Below, in pieces: positions 9,146-17,867 of a stretch of DNA of 64,000 nt (positions are counted from its first letter, which is position 1; every line of letters begins with the position of its first letter). The DNA is from Altererythrobacter sp. TH136 (GTDB lineage Bacteria; Pseudomonadota; Alphaproteobacteria; Sphingomonadales; Sphingomonadaceae). The notes beneath the pieces are model-generated. The model was not told the origin of the DNA and searched no databases. It saw nothing but the letters and a program-made list of their open reading frames with translations. The position numbers were made by a program, and so were the translations under genes. The DNA lies in the NCBI RefSeq assembly GCF_007065885.1, contig NZ_CP041409.1, forward strand, positions 1,473,501-1,537,500, in the 5' to 3' direction.

Positions 9146-10145
9146 GCGGCGCCGCCAAAGCCGGATCATCGGTGAACACCCCGTCGACCCCGGCGGCGGC
9201 GAGCACGCCCCAGGCGGCCGCGTAATCGCCGGCTACGGCGGGATCGCTGCCCGTCCTGAGCGATGCGGGGAGAAAAGCGTTTTCCTTGCGCAACGTCCAG
9301 GCGTGGACTTTCAGGCCGGCGCCGTGCGCCTGTTCGACCAGACCGGTCGGCTTGCCATCGGCGCCCGCGATCAGCCGCATCTCCGCGCCGATCGCATCGG
9401 CGTACTTGGCGATCTCTCCGAGGCCTGTCGCCGTGAGCATGTCGGCATAGGTAGCCGCCGCCTCGTCCGCTGGCCCGCCTTCCGCCGACACCAGCTGCAC
9501 CAGCCGCGCGTCGGTGAGCTTGTCGAGCCGCTTCAGCGGGGCCACCTCGAAGCTCTGGATGAAGACCGGCGCATCGGCCGTATCCAGCCCTTCCTTGCGG
9601 AGAGCCGTGACCAACAGATCGACGCTGTCGATTCCCTGGGTAAGCAGAAATGTGGGATGCTTGAGTTCGGGATAGAGCCCGATGCGGTGCCCCCGCTCGG
9701 CCTCCTTGGCGCGGACCAGCGCGACGATCTCCGCCAGCGTCGGCACCTGATAGAGGCCATCGTACCGGGCATTCGCGCGGCGCAGGTCGGGCAGCCGTTC
9801 GCGGGCGCGCAGCGTCCGCAGCTCGGCCAGGGTAAAGTCCTCGGCAAACCAGCCGTTGACCAGCCGACCGTCGATCTCCTTGCTCCGGCGCCGATCGGTG
9901 AATTCATCGCGCGAGCCGACATCGGTGGTGTCCGACAGTTCGTTCTCGTGCCGGGCGACCAGCACGAGGTCCTTGGTCACCACCAGATCCGGCTCGATGA
10001 AGTCCGCCCCTGCATCGATCGCGCGCTCGTACGCCGCCAACGTGTGCTCCGGCCGCTCGCCGCTCGCGCCGCGATGCGCGATGATCAGCTGCGCCTGCGC
10101 CGGCATGGCGAGCGCCAGGGCGGCGAATGCAAGGAAGATGCGCAT
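9123..10145 (-). CDS. Periplasmic glycerophosphodiester phosphodiesterase
   Basis: A 340-residue GDPD-family hydrolase that splits glycerophosphodiesters into glycerol-3-phosphate and an alcohol. A signal peptide (residues 1 to about 19, ending MPAQAQ) points to the periplasm, so it is GlpQ-like rather than the cytoplasmic type. The catalytic TIM-barrel motif is complete: IIAHRGASGERPEHT, then IEPDLVVTKD and VARHE. The C-terminal DGVFTDDPA is also conserved. Its 3' end overlaps ubiG by 23 bp tail to tail. Confidence 0.9.
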   Translation of the reverse strand: MRIFLAFAALALAMPAQAQLIIAHRGASGERPEHTLAAYERAIDAGADFIEPDLVVTKDLVLVARHENELSDTTDVGSRDEFTDRRRSKEIDGRLVNGWFAEDFTLAELRTLRARERLPDLRRANARYDGLYQVPTLAEIVALVRAKEAERGHRIGLYPELKHPTFLLTQGIDSVDLLVTALRKEGLDTADAPVFIQSFEVAPLKRLDKLTDARLVQLVSAEGGPADEAAATYADMLTATGLGEIAKYADAIGAEMRLIAGADGKPTGLVEQAHGAGLKVHAWTLRKENAFLPASLRTGSDPAVAGDYAAAWGVLAAAGVDGVFTDDPALAAPLRRSARP

Positions 10146-10176
10146 GGGGCTTACCGTATCGTTGCCGCGACGAACC

Positions 10177-10524
10177 TCAGCCGAGCTTCGCGGACCATTC
10201 CGCCTCGTCGAAGCCGACCAGCAGGCCGTCTCCGCATTCGATCACCGGACGGCGAATCATCGACGGATGCGCGGCCATCAGGCGAATCGCCTTTTCGGCA
10301 TCGAGGTGCTCCTTCTGCGCCGGCTCCAGTTGGCGAAAGGTGGTGCCGCCGCGATTGAGCAGCTTTTCCCAGCCCACCGCCTGGACCCACGCCCGCAGGC
10401 GGTCCTGATGGGCGCCCTCCTTCTTGTAGTCGTGGAAGGTATACGCCGTGCCTTTGGCGTCGAGCCAGCTCCGCGCCTTTTTCACCGTGTCGCAGTTGGG
10501 AATGCCGTAGAAGTCGATGGTCAT
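10177..10524 (-). CDS. ArsC/Spx-like (YffB type) thioredoxin-fold protein
   Basis: A 115-residue protein starting MTIDFYGIPNCDTVKKAR, the signature of the YffB branch of the arsenate reductase-like family. It keeps one N-terminal cysteine in NCDTVKKA and lacks the CxxC of thioredoxins. PSMIRRPVI near residue 90 is the conserved cis-proline region. Whether it reduces arsenate is unknown; YffB members probably use glutathione. Its ATG overlaps the stop of the upstream monooxygenase gene by 4 bp, so translation is probably coupled. Confidence 0.88.
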   Translation of the reverse strand: MTIDFYGIPNCDTVKKARSWLDAKGTAYTFHDYKKEGAHQDRLRAWVQAVGWEKLLNRGGTTFRQLEPAQKEHLDAEKAIRLMAAHPSMIRRPVIECGDGLLVGFDEAEWSAKLG

Positions 10525-10832
10525 GATCCTGGTCCGGTAAAGTGGTGGATGCGCGGGTCGGCGCAGGCGAACAGCGTGTAACTGGCGTAGTAACTCGTCC
10601 GGCCCTTGTGCTGCACTGTGCGGTGCTCGGCAAGGCGGCCCCAGCTTCGCGCCGAAGCCTCGTCGTCCCACTCGCTGATCGCGACCACCTCGCCGTCGTC
10701 GGCGGTGTACGACTTGAAGCTGCGGTAGCCGGGCTGGGCGGCGGCCATGCGGGCCATCTCGTCGGCGTCTGCGGAGTAGGCGGCCGCATCCAGGTCGGCG
10801 CGCTTGCGGTTGCGGAAGACGACCAGGAACAT
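10521..10832 (-). CDS. Antibiotic biosynthesis monooxygenase-like (ABM) protein
   Basis: A 103-residue dimeric ferredoxin-fold protein of the ABM superfamily, with MFLVVFRNRKR at the N terminus, PGYRSFKSYTADDGEVVAISEW in the middle and AEHRTVQHKGR near the end. These families include heme-degrading and quinone monooxygenases, but the substrate is not visible. It is the first gene of a two-gene unit with the ArsC-like gene (4-bp overlap). A conspicuous palindrome and tandem repeat lies 30-50 bp upstream of its start. Confidence 0.82.
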   Translation of the reverse strand: MFLVVFRNRKRADLDAAAYSADADEMARMAAAQPGYRSFKSYTADDGEVVAISEWDDEASARSWGRLAEHRTVQHKGRTSYYASYTLFACADPRIHHFTGPGS

Positions 10833-10861
10833 CAGCCGCTGCCCCCTCCGCCAGTGGGAGA

Positions 10862-10881
10862 AGTGTCACACGTGTCACACT
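10862..10881. promoter_or_regulatory. Operator-like palindrome built of two tandem GTGTCACAC units
   Basis: GTGTCACAC occurs twice in immediate tandem at 10863-10871 and 10872-10880. With one flanking base on each side the block is also a 20-bp near-perfect palindrome, with ACACGTGT at the centre and one mismatched pair. It lies about 30-49 bp upstream of the ABM gene start, where a repressor or activator would act. The 9-bp period differs from the 11-bp period of PHO boxes. The binding protein is unknown. Confidence 0.45.
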
Positions 10882-10991
10882 GTTCTGGACCAGAAATCCC
10901 GAGCTCGCCCGTGCCTCTTATTCGAATGGCAGGAAGGGCAGCGGGGAAGCTCATGGAAACGGGCTTAGCAAAGCAGCGCCGAGTAGGAAAA

Positions 10992-11459
10992 TCATCCCCC
11001 CAAATGCGCATCGGCAATCGCCACTGCCAGCGCATCGGCGGCATCGGCCCCGGCGACTGCGACGCCAGGCAGCAGCACCTTGAGCATCGCCTGCACTTGC
11101 GCCTTTTCCGCAGCGCCGGTGCCGACCACCGCTTTCTTGACCAGCCGCGCTGCGTGCTCGCGCACCGGCACGCCCGCCCGCCCGCAGGCGGCGAGGACCG
11201 CGCCCCTCGCCTGCGCGAGCTTGAGCGTCGATTGCGGGTTCTTGTTCACGAACACCTCCTCGATCCCGACGCGGTCGGGGGCGTGGACCGAGATCAGCGC
11301 GGCGACCGCATCATGGAGGTGGTGCAGCCGCTCGGCCATCGGCGCCTTGGCATCGGTCGGCACCTGCCCGTTGGCGACATGCGTCAGCCGCGAACCCTCC
11401 GACCGCACCACGCCCCAGCCCGTGCAACTGAGCGAGGGATCGAGGCCGAGGATGATCAG
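10992..11459 (-). CDS. ruvC: Holliday junction endodeoxyribonuclease RuvC (CTG start)
   Basis: A 155-residue resolvase that cuts Holliday junctions with RuvAB. All four acidic catalytic residues are present at the expected places if translation starts at the CTG at 11459: Asp7 in GLDPSL, Glu67 in GIEEVF, and Asp139 and Asp142 in DAADALAVA, matching E. coli Asp7, Glu66, Asp138 and Asp141. No ATG, GTG or TTG lies in frame between this point and an ATG more than 200 bp upstream inside other coding sequence. The CTG overlaps the stop of the preceding gene as CTGA, suggesting coupled re-initiation. ruvA and ruvB are not in the window. Confidence 0.92.
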   Translation of the reverse strand: MIILGLDPSLSCTGWGVVRSEGSRLTHVANGQVPTDAKAPMAERLHHLHDAVAALISVHAPDRVGIEEVFVNKNPQSTLKLAQARGAVLAACGRAGVPVREHAARLVKKAVVGTGAAEKAQVQAMLKVLLPGVAVAGADAADALAVAIADAHLGG

Positions 11460-11806
11460 AGCCGCAGCCCGAGCCGCGGGCCGAAATGCATCATGGCGAG
11501 ATAGAGCACCACCGTGAGCAGGCAGCCCGCCAGAAGCGAACCCCAGAAGCCCGCGCCCGCCCGCAACAGCACCGGAATGATCAGGAACATCGGCAAGCTG
11601 GGCAGCACGTACCAGAAGGTCGCCGCGGAATGGATCGCCATGTTCTCCGCGTCGGGCCGTTGATGCCACAGGAAGATCATGCCCAGTACCGACACCAGCG
11701 GCAGCGAGGCGACGATCGCCGCAGTCGCGGGCAGCCGCCGGCCGATTTCAGAGATGGCGGCGATCATCGCCCCGGCGAGCAGCGCCCTGGCGACCAGCGC
11801 CCACAT
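11456..11806 (-). CDS. DUF3147-like small integral membrane protein
   Basis: A 116-residue, very hydrophobic protein with about four membrane helices (residues near 4-22, 30-48, 62-82 and 86-106). [14 protein letters not shown] and the His-rich [19 protein letters not shown] segment fit the DUF3147 family, whose function is unknown. The start codon directly follows the yebC stop, and the 3' end overlaps the ruvC CTG start as CTGA. The gene therefore sits inside a yebC-DUF3147-ruvC operon. Confidence 0.8.
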   Translation of the reverse strand: MWALVARALLAGAMIAAISEIGRRLPATAAIVASLPLVSVLGMIFLWHQRPDAENMAIHSAATFWYVLPSLPMFLIIPVLLRAGAGFWGSLLAGCLLTVVLYLAMMHFGPRLGLRL

Positions 11807-12550
11807 CTAGCCGAGCGTCTCGGCGATCTCGTCACTGACGGTGTAGTTGCCCCACACGGTCTGCACGTCGTCATCGTCCTCCAGCGCGTCGACCAGCTTG
11901 AACAGCGTCGGCGCGTCGCCTTCCGCGACGTCGACCGTCAGGTTCGGCTTCCACGCCAGCTTGACCGATTCCGGTTCGCCGAGCACCTTTTCCAGATTGC
12001 CGGCCACTTCGTGCAACGCTTCCATGTCGGTCCAGATTGTGTGACCGTCTTCGCCGCTCTCCACATCGTCCGCGCCCGCCTCGATCGCGGCTTCGAGGAC
12101 CTTTTCCTCATCGCCCGCGCTTTCCGGATACTCGATCATGCCCTTGCGCTCGAACCCGTGGCTCACCGCGCCGGTGGCGCCGAGATTGCCGCCGTTCTTG
12201 GCGAACGCGGTGCGCACGTTGGTCGCGGTCCGGTTGCGGTTGTCGGTCAGCGCCTCGACGATCAGGGCGACGCCGCCGGGGCCGTATCCTTCGTAGCGGA
12301 TTTCCTCGTAGTCATCGCCTTCGTTCGCGCTCGCCTTGTCGATCGCGCGCTGGATGTTGTCCTTGGGCATCGACAGCGACTTGGCATTGTTCACCGCCAG
12401 CCGCAGCCGGGGGTTCATGTCCGGATCGGGCGCCCCCATCTTGGCGGCCACCGTGATTTCGCGGCTGAGTTTCGAGAACATCGCGGAGCGCTTCTTGTCC
12501 TGCGCGCCCTTGCGGTGCATGATGTTTTTGAACTTGGAATGGCCTGCCAT
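11807..12550 (-). CDS. yebC: YebC/PmpR family regulator or translation factor
   Basis: A 247-residue protein starting [18 protein letters not shown], the invariant YebC N terminus. The three-domain body includes [35 protein letters not shown] and, near the end, [17 protein letters not shown]. The family has been described as a DNA-binding regulator and, more recently, as a ribosome-associated factor easing proline-rich translation. The frame extends upstream, but only the 12550 start gives the conserved N terminus. It leads the yebC-DUF3147-ruvC unit, and a yebC-ruvC neighbourhood is common in bacteria. Confidence 0.94.
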   Translation of the reverse strand: MAGHSKFKNIMHRKGAQDKKRSAMFSKLSREITVAAKMGAPDPDMNPRLRLAVNNAKSLSMPKDNIQRAIDKASANEGDDYEEIRYEGYGPGGVALIVEALTDNRNRTATNVRTAFAKNGGNLGATGAVSHGFERKGMIEYPESAGDEEKVLEAAIEAGADDVESGEDGHTIWTDMEALHEVAGNLEKVLGEPESVKLAWKPNLTVDVAEGDAPTLFKLVDALEDDDDVQTVWGNYTVSDEIAETLG

Positions 12551-12598
12551 AAGTCCGTTCTTGACCAGTGTGAGATGGAACGGGGGCGCATTAGCCGC

Positions 12599-13384
12599 AT
12601 GAGCGGGCAACCCACAAGAGGCGCCCTGCCGCCAGCGACCAGCCAGCGTTCGGGCCGCGGCTGGGTGCCGGCGCAATGGCGCGCGTTCGCCGCTTTCCTG
12701 CGCCGCCCGCGGCTGCCCGATCGGGCCGAACTGTCGGTGGCCGGATCGCTGCGCGCGCTGGTGCCCCTGCTCGTGCTTGACCTGCTGCTGATGGCGCTGG
12801 TGCTGGCCGCGATCGGCGCGGCGACGGCGCTGGGTTTCAAGTTGCCCGAACACATGCTCGGCGGGCTGGAGCTGACCCCCGCGCTGCTCGCGTTCATGCT
12901 GGTGGGTGCCCCGGTGGGGGAAGAAATACTGTTCCGTGGCTGGTTATCGGGTCGGCCCGGCCACATCATCGGCAGCCTGCTGTGCGTGATTGGCGCGGCG
13001 CTGGTGGCGGGCGGCGCCGCGGCGGGAGCGGCCGGCAGCGGTGGCGTCGCCGTCTGGTCGATCGCCGCCGGCGGCGGGGTGCTGCTGCTTGCCGCGCTCA
13101 CGGTGTTCGCCCTGCGCAAGCGGGACGCTCTGCATTGGTTCCAGCGGCACTTCGCCTGGTTCTTTTATGCCAGCACGCTCGCGTTTGCCGCGATCCACCT
13201 GTCCAATTTCGCGGGCGCGGGCGCGGCATCGATGGCCGCCATGCTGCCGCTGGTCCTGCCCCAGTTGCTGCTGGGCCTGATCCTGGGGTTCGTGCGCGTG
13301 CAGCACGGCCTGCTGACCAACATCAGCCTGCACGCGCTGCACAACGCCCTGTTCGCATCCCTGATGCTGCTGGGACTGGAGTGA
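12599..13384 (+). CDS. CPBP family intramembrane metalloprotease
   Basis: A 261-residue polytopic membrane protein of the CAAX protease/bacteriocin-processing (Abi) family. The conserved motifs are GEEILFRGW (EExxxR), then FAAIHLSN (FxxxH), and HALHNALFA with the last metal ligand. There are about seven hydrophobic segments. Substrates of bacterial members are mostly unknown. The start at ATG 12599 is favoured; an in-frame ATG 24 bp upstream is possible. The gene is divergent from yebC across 48 bp and converges on the SDR gene with a 17-bp gap. Confidence 0.85.
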   Translation: MSGQPTRGALPPATSQRSGRGWVPAQWRAFAAFLRRPRLPDRAELSVAGSLRALVPLLVLDLLLMALVLAAIGAATALGFKLPEHMLGGLELTPALLAFMLVGAPVGEEILFRGWLSGRPGHIIGSLLCVIGAALVAGGAAAGAAGSGGVAVWSIAAGGGVLLLAALTVFALRKRDALHWFQRHFAWFFYASTLAFAAIHLSNFAGAGAASMAAMLPLVLPQLLLGLILGFVRVQHGLLTNISLHALHNALFASLMLLGLE

Positions 13385-13401
13385 TCGTTATCCGTTGACG
13401 C

Positions 13402-14289
13402 CTACCCGTTTACAATCGTCCCGCCGTTGGGGTGCAGCACCTGCCCCGACATGTAGCTGGAATCCTCGCACGCCAGGAACAGGAACGCAGGGGCAACTTC
13501 GTTGGGCTGGCCGGGCCGGCCCATCGGCGTGTCCTCGCCGAAGGTCTTCATCTTTTCCGGCGAGGAACCGCCGAATGGATTGAGCGGGGTCCAGATCGGC
13601 CCCGGCGCCACTCCGTTGACCCGAATGCCGTCCTCGATCAGGTTGGCCGACAGCGACCGCGTGAACGCGGTGATCGCGCCCTTGGTGCTGGAATAATCGA
13701 GCAGTTCCTTCTCGCCCGCGTACATCGTGATGCTGGTGCAGTTGATGATGGATGCCCCTTCCTTGAGGTGCGGCCGCGCCGCCTGGACAAGGTAGAACAT
13801 CGAAAAGATGTTGGTCTGGAACGTGCGCTGGAGCTGTTCGACGGTGATGTCGCGGATGTCCTTGTCGGGATGCTGTTCGCCCGCGTTGTTGACCAGCACA
13901 TCGAGCCGGCCCCACTTCTCGATCACCTTGTCGACCAGCGCCTGCCCCACCGCCGGGTCACCCAGATCGCCGCGGTGGAGCAGCGCCTCGCTGCCTTCCT
14001 CCGCGATCCGGTCGGCGACGAACTGCGCGTCGTCGTCCTCTTCCAGATAGGCGATCGCGACCTTGGCGCCTTCGCGCGCAAACAGGATCGCGGTCGCGCG
14101 GCCGATGCCGCTGTCGCCGCCGGTGACGATCGCCACCTTGCCCTCCAGCCGCCCGGAGCCGGGGTAACGCGGCTGCCAGTCCGGCTTGTCGTCCATCTGG
14201 CTTTCATGCCCCGGCATCCGGGGTTCTTCGCTGGTTTCCTCGACGTGGGCGGCGTCGACGGTTTCGAGGTCCTGGGTATCTTGCGTCAT
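13402..14289 (-). CDS. Stress-type short-chain dehydrogenase/reductase
   Basis: A 295-residue classical SDR with a charged N-terminal tail of about 45 residues (MPGHESQMDDKPDWQPRYPG), typical of the YhxC/YgaA-like branch. The Rossmann motif TGGDSGIGRA is near residue 57, followed by NNAGEQ, the catalytic Ser in INCTSITMY, and YSSTK. The start at 14289 is chosen because a general-stress promoter (14317-14342) predicts transcription to begin near 14309, which would exclude the upstream ATG at 14313. AAAGGA lies upstream of this ATG. Confidence 0.88.
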   Translation of the reverse strand: MTQDTQDLETVDAAHVEETSEEPRMPGHESQMDDKPDWQPRYPGSGRLEGKVAIVTGGDSGIGRATAILFAREGAKVAIAYLEEDDDAQFVADRIAEEGSEALLHRGDLGDPAVGQALVDKVIEKWGRLDVLVNNAGEQHPDKDIRDITVEQLQRTFQTNIFSMFYLVQAARPHLKEGASIINCTSITMYAGEKELLDYSSTKGAITAFTRSLSANLIEDGIRVNGVAPGPIWTPLNPFGGSSPEKMKTFGEDTPMGRPGQPNEVAPAFLFLACEDSSYMSGQVLHPNGGTIVNG

Positions 14290-14316
14290 CGGGATGAGTG
14301 TCCTTTCACCCATCCC

Positions 14317-14342
14317 AACCGCCGCTCCCCCGCCCGCGTTCC
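14317..14342 (-). promoter_or_regulatory. EcfG-type general stress promoter candidate
   Basis: On the minus strand GGAAC (14342-14338) is followed 18 bases later by GTT (14319-14317), i.e. GGAAC-N17-GGTT. This fits the alphaproteobacterial EcfG/SigT consensus GGAAC-N16/17-NGTT. Transcription would begin about 20 bp upstream of the SDR start. Orthologous SDRs are often in the general stress regulon, which supports the call. Confidence 0.55.
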
Positions 14343-14364
14343 GCCGCTTCGTCGCGCGCAGGCC

Positions 14365-14601
14365 TCAGCCCAGGCCGAGCGCGTTCTTGTACACCTCCAG
14401 GATCGATTCCATCTCCGCCCGGTCGTCGGGCTTCATCTTCCTGAGTCGCACGACCTGGCGCATGATCTTGGCGTCATAGCCGACCGCCTTGGCCTCGGCG
14501 TAAACGTCGCGGATGTCGTCGGCGATGCCTTTCTTCTCTTCCTCGAGGCGTTCGATACGCTCGATCAGCAGGCGCAGGCGGTCGTCGGTGGCATCGGCCA
14601 T
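14365..14601 (-). CDS. gapR: GapR-like DUF2312 nucleoid-associated protein
   Basis: A 78-residue protein of the DUF2312 family. In Caulobacter the family member GapR is a coiled-coil protein that clamps overtwisted AT-rich DNA ahead of forks and polymerases and supports topoisomerase action. The first half (LLIERIERLEEEKKGIADDI) is a long amphipathic helix, followed by VYAEAKAVGYDAKIMRQVVRLRKMKPDDR, the family core. The ATG at 14601 gives the normal length. The gene is monocistronic or leads only the SDR gene, 75 bp further on. Confidence 0.88.
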   Translation of the reverse strand: MADATDDRLRLLIERIERLEEEKKGIADDIRDVYAEAKAVGYDAKIMRQVVRLRKMKPDDRAEMESILEVYKNALGLG

Positions 14602-14690
14602 TTCACTTAGGCTCCGGTAGAATGTGAGAATCGGTTGCCGGCTCGATAGCCAGCCCGCCCGGGGGTTTGAAGGTGCGGTGGAAAAGTTCT

Positions 14691-14999
14691 CTATCCGTCC
14701 CCGTTCAGCTTGAGGCTCGCCTCCATCCGCGCGAGCTGTTCGGGCGTGGCGGGTGACTGGTGGCGCGCTTTCCACTCATCGGCGGGCATCCCGTGGATCA
14801 ACGCGCGGGCGGCCGCCTTGTCGCCGGGGAACCCAGCCTCGCCGATCCAGTCCGCCAGGCAGTTACGGCAGAAGCCGGCAAGGCCCATCAGGTCGATGTT
14901 CTGCGCATCGGTCCGGTGGCGCAGGTGGCGCACCAGCCGGCGAAACGCCGCCGCGGCGTGGGCATCGTCAAGCTGATCGAGCGGGTCGGGCTGGGTCAT
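14691..14999 (-). CDS. DUF1244 domain protein
   Basis: A 102-residue conserved protein of the DUF1244 family, restricted largely to proteobacteria. The core is AAAFRRLVRHLRHRTDAQNIDLMGLAGFCRNCLADWI, with the two cysteines of FCRNCL, then a helix pair with GMPADEWKARHQ. The function is unknown. A 56-bp region separates it from the divergent pyruvate kinase gene. Confidence 0.85.
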   Translation of the reverse strand: MTQPDPLDQLDDAHAAAAFRRLVRHLRHRTDAQNIDLMGLAGFCRNCLADWIGEAGFPGDKAAARALIHGMPADEWKARHQSPATPEQLARMEASLKLNGDG

Positions 15000-15055
15000 C
15001 GCGATCCTGTCTTGGCGCTTGAACTGGTCGGGCCGCCTGCCCTAGGCGCACGCCT

Positions 15056-16522
15056 ATGCAGAAACTCCAGCCGCGCAACCGCAAGGTCAAGATTCTCGCC
15101 ACCGTCGGCCCGGCGAGCAGTGCGCCCGAAATGCTCCACAAGCTGCTGCGCGCGGGCGCCGATGCCTTTCGCGTCAACATGAGCCACGGCGAACATGCCG
15201 ATCACGCGGCGACGATCAAGGCGATCCGCGACCTGGAGAAGGCGACTGGCCGCCCGATCGCGATCCTCGCCGACCTACAGGGGCCCAAGCTTAGGGTCGG
15301 CAAGTTCAAGGGCGGACAGGCGGTGATCCGCCACTCGGGCCACTTCACCCTCGACCGCAATCCCGAACCGGGCGACGAAACCCGGGTCGAGCTGCCGCAC
15401 CCGGAGCTGTTCGCGGTCCTGCAAAAGGGTCAGCGCCTGCTGATCAACGATGGCAAGATCCGGCTCAAGGTGATCAAGGCGGAACCCGACAGCGTGCTGT
15501 GTTCGGCGGAGGTCGGCGGGGTGATTTCCGACCGCAAGGGCGTCAACGTGCCCGACGCGGAAATCCCGATTCCCGCGCTCACTGAAAAGGACCGGCGCGA
15601 TCTTGCCTTCGCCGTGTCGCACGGCTGCGACTGGATCGGCCTGTCGTTCGTCCAGCGGCCGGAGGACCTGGCAGAGGCGCGGCGGCTGATGGGCGGCTAC
15701 GGTTCGCTGTGCGCCAAGATCGAGAAACCCTCTGCCGTGCGCCGGCTGGACGAGATCATCGAGCTCAGCGACGGGATCATGGTCGCGCGCGGGGATCTGG
15801 GCGTGGAGCTCGATCCCGAGGAAGTCCCCCCGCTGCAGAAGCGGATCGTCAACGCCGCCCGCACCGCTGGCAAGCCGGTGATCGTCGCGACGCAGATGCT
15901 CGAATCGATGATCGAGAGCCCCACCCCGACGCGGGCCGAAGTGTCCGACGTTGCCAACGCGGTCTATGACGGGGCGGACGCGGTGATGCTGTCGGCCGAG
16001 ACGGCGGCGGGCGAATGGCCGGAAGAAGCGGTCGGGATCATGGACCGGATCGCCACCCAGGTGGAGCGGGACGATGCGTACCTGTCGCGGGTGCGGTTCC
16101 TCGATACGCCCCCCGACCGGACCACTGCCGACGCCTTGAGCCATGCCTGCATGACGATCGCCGACACCGTGTCAATCGCCGCGATCGTGGTGTTCACCGG
16201 TTCGGGCAGCACCGCGCGGCGGGTGGCGCGCGAACGGCCTAGCGTGCCGATGCTGGTGCTCACGCCGTCGGTCCGGACCGCCCGGCGCATGGCGCTGCTG
16301 TGGGGAGCGCAGGCGGTCTCGACCAAGGACATCGGCAGTTTCGAAGAGATGATCGCCAAGGGCAAGCGGATGGCGCTGCGCAGCGGCATCGGCCAGGCGG
16401 GCAGCAAGCTGATCGCGCTGGCCGGCGTCCCGTTCGGCACCCCGGGCAGCACCAACCTGCTGCACGTGGTGACGCTGTCGGGCGACGAGCTGTCGAAGCA
16501 CGCCCGCCGGTCCGTGGTCTAG
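15056..16522 (+). CDS. pyk: Pyruvate kinase
   Basis: A 488-residue glycolytic enzyme that converts phosphoenolpyruvate and ADP to pyruvate and ATP. N-terminal KILATVGPAS and FRVNMSHG contain phosphate and metal contacts. The active-site segment SLCAKIEKPSAVRRLDEIIELSDGIMV bears the key Lys, and MVARGDLGVE follows. The B domain lies at roughly 70-170. The C-terminal regulatory domain has FTGSGSTARRVARERP. It converges with gltX, sharing 4 bp at the stop codons (CTAG). Confidence 0.96.
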   Translation: MQKLQPRNRKVKILATVGPASSAPEMLHKLLRAGADAFRVNMSHGEHADHAATIKAIRDLEKATGRPIAILADLQGPKLRVGKFKGGQAVIRHSGHFTLDRNPEPGDETRVELPHPELFAVLQKGQRLLINDGKIRLKVIKAEPDSVLCSAEVGGVISDRKGVNVPDAEIPIPALTEKDRRDLAFAVSHGCDWIGLSFVQRPEDLAEARRLMGGYGSLCAKIEKPSAVRRLDEIIELSDGIMVARGDLGVELDPEEVPPLQKRIVNAARTAGKPVIVATQMLESMIESPTPTRAEVSDVANAVYDGADAVMLSAETAAGEWPEEAVGIMDRIATQVERDDAYLSRVRFLDTPPDRTTADALSHACMTIADTVSIAAIVVFTGSGSTARRVARERPSVPMLVLTPSVRTARRMALLWGAQAVSTKDIGSFEEMIAKGKRMALRSGIGQAGSKLIALAGVPFGTPGSTNLLHVVTLSGDELSKHARRSVV

Positions 16523-17847
16523 CCGGCAGCCGCGCGCTCCAGCCGCTGGCGCGCTTCCTTCTCGCCGATCAGCGGCAGCAGCGCGTGCATGTCGGGTCCG
16601 TGGTCGCGCCCGGTGAGCGCCTGGCGCAGCGGCATGAACAGCGCCTTGCCCTTGCGGCCGGTCGCCTGCTTGAGCGCGCCGGTGAGCGCGCCCCACGGGT
16701 CGTCGCTCCAGGTCAGGTGCGCGGCGGCCTCGGCGAGGAAGCCGCGATCGTCGGCTTCCAGCGCGGGCGCTGCGACGGGTCCGGCGATGACCTGCCACCA
16801 ATCGGATGCGTCTGCGACGGTCTCAAGGTTCGGGCGCACCGCCAGCCACGCCGCCTCGCTCATCCCGGCAGGCAGGCGGTCGGCCACCTGGGCAAAGCTT
16901 AGCTGGTGCACGATCGCGTGGTTGAGCCGCTCGAGTTCGGCCTCGTCAAACCGCGCGGGCGCGCGGCCGAATGTCGACAAGTCGAAGCTATCCGCCAGCA
17001 CCGCAATGTCGGCGATGGGCTCCACCGGCAGCGACGTGCCGAGCCGCGCCAGCAGCGCGGTCACCGCCTGCGGCTCGATCCCGCTGTCGCGCAGGGCGCC
17101 CACCGACAGCGAGCCCAGCCGCTTCGACAGCTTGCCCTCGCGCCCGACCAGCAGCGCCTCGTGCGCGAAGCGCGGCGGCTCGGCGCCAAGAGCGGTGAAC
17201 ATCTGGGTCTGCGCGGCGGTGTTGCTGACGTGATCCTCGCCCCGCAGCACGTCGGTCACGCCCATCTCGATATCGTCGATCGCGCTCGGCAGCATGTACA
17301 GCCACGATCCGTCGGCCCGCCGGACCACCGGGTCGGACAGCTGAGCGGGTTCGAAATGCTGGGGGCCGCGGATGCCGTCGAGCCACTCGATCGGCGCGCC
17401 GTGGTCCAGCTTGAAGCGCCAGTGCGGCGCCACGCCCTGATCGGCAAATCGCGCGTGATCAGCGTCGTCCAGCGCCAACCCCGCGCGGTCGTAGATCGGC
17501 GGCAGCCCGCGCCCGAGCTGGATCTTGCGCTTCAGCTCCAGCTCCTGCGCGGTTTCGTAGCAGCGATAAACGCGGCCCGCGGCGCGCAGCCGCTCGAAAG
17601 CGTCCTGGTAGATCGGCGCGCGAGCCGACTGGCGCTCTTCGCCGTCGATCGTCAGCCCCAGCCACGCGAGGTCGGCCCGGATCGCCTCGACATACTCCTC
17701 GCGGCTGCGCTCCGCGTCGGTGTCGTCGATCCGCAACAGGAACCTGCCGCCGGACTTGTGCGCCAGCAGCCAGTTGTGCAGCGCGGTGCGGATATTGCCG
17801 ACATGGAGGTGCCCGGTGGGCGACGGCGCGAAACGGGTGACGGTCAT
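16519..17847 (-). CDS. gltX: Glutamate--tRNA ligase
   Basis: A 442-residue class I aminoacyl-tRNA synthetase. The HIGH-type motif is PSPTGHLHVGNIRTAL near the start, and the KMSKS-type motif is present as KLSKRLGSL. The chosen start, ATG at 17847 (MTVTRFAPSP), gives the standard N terminus; a possible alternative lies four codons upstream. Alphaproteobacteria often carry two GltX paralogues, so discrimination between tRNA-Glu and tRNA-Gln cannot be judged from this copy. The upstream gene lies 20 bp away. Confidence 0.95.
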   Translation of the reverse strand: MTVTRFAPSPTGHLHVGNIRTALHNWLLAHKSGGRFLLRIDDTDAERSREEYVEAIRADLAWLGLTIDGEERQSARAPIYQDAFERLRAAGRVYRCYETAQELELKRKIQLGRGLPPIYDRAGLALDDADHARFADQGVAPHWRFKLDHGAPIEWLDGIRGPQHFEPAQLSDPVVRRADGSWLYMLPSAIDDIEMGVTDVLRGEDHVSNTAAQTQMFTALGAEPPRFAHEALLVGREGKLSKRLGSLSVGALRDSGIEPQAVTALLARLGTSLPVEPIADIAVLADSFDLSTFGRAPARFDEAELERLNHAIVHQLSFAQVADRLPAGMSEAAWLAVRPNLETVADASDWWQVIAGPVAAPALEADDRGFLAEAAAHLTWSDDPWGALTGALKQATGRKGKALFMPLRQALTGRDHGPDMHALLPLIGEKEARQRLERAAAG

Positions 17848-17867
17848 GGCGGGTGCCATAGCCGAAC

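Noticed and set aside
10863-10880. PHO box before the ABM gene
   Set aside because: The TGTCAC units repeat every 9 bp rather than the 11 bp required for tandem PhoB half-sites.
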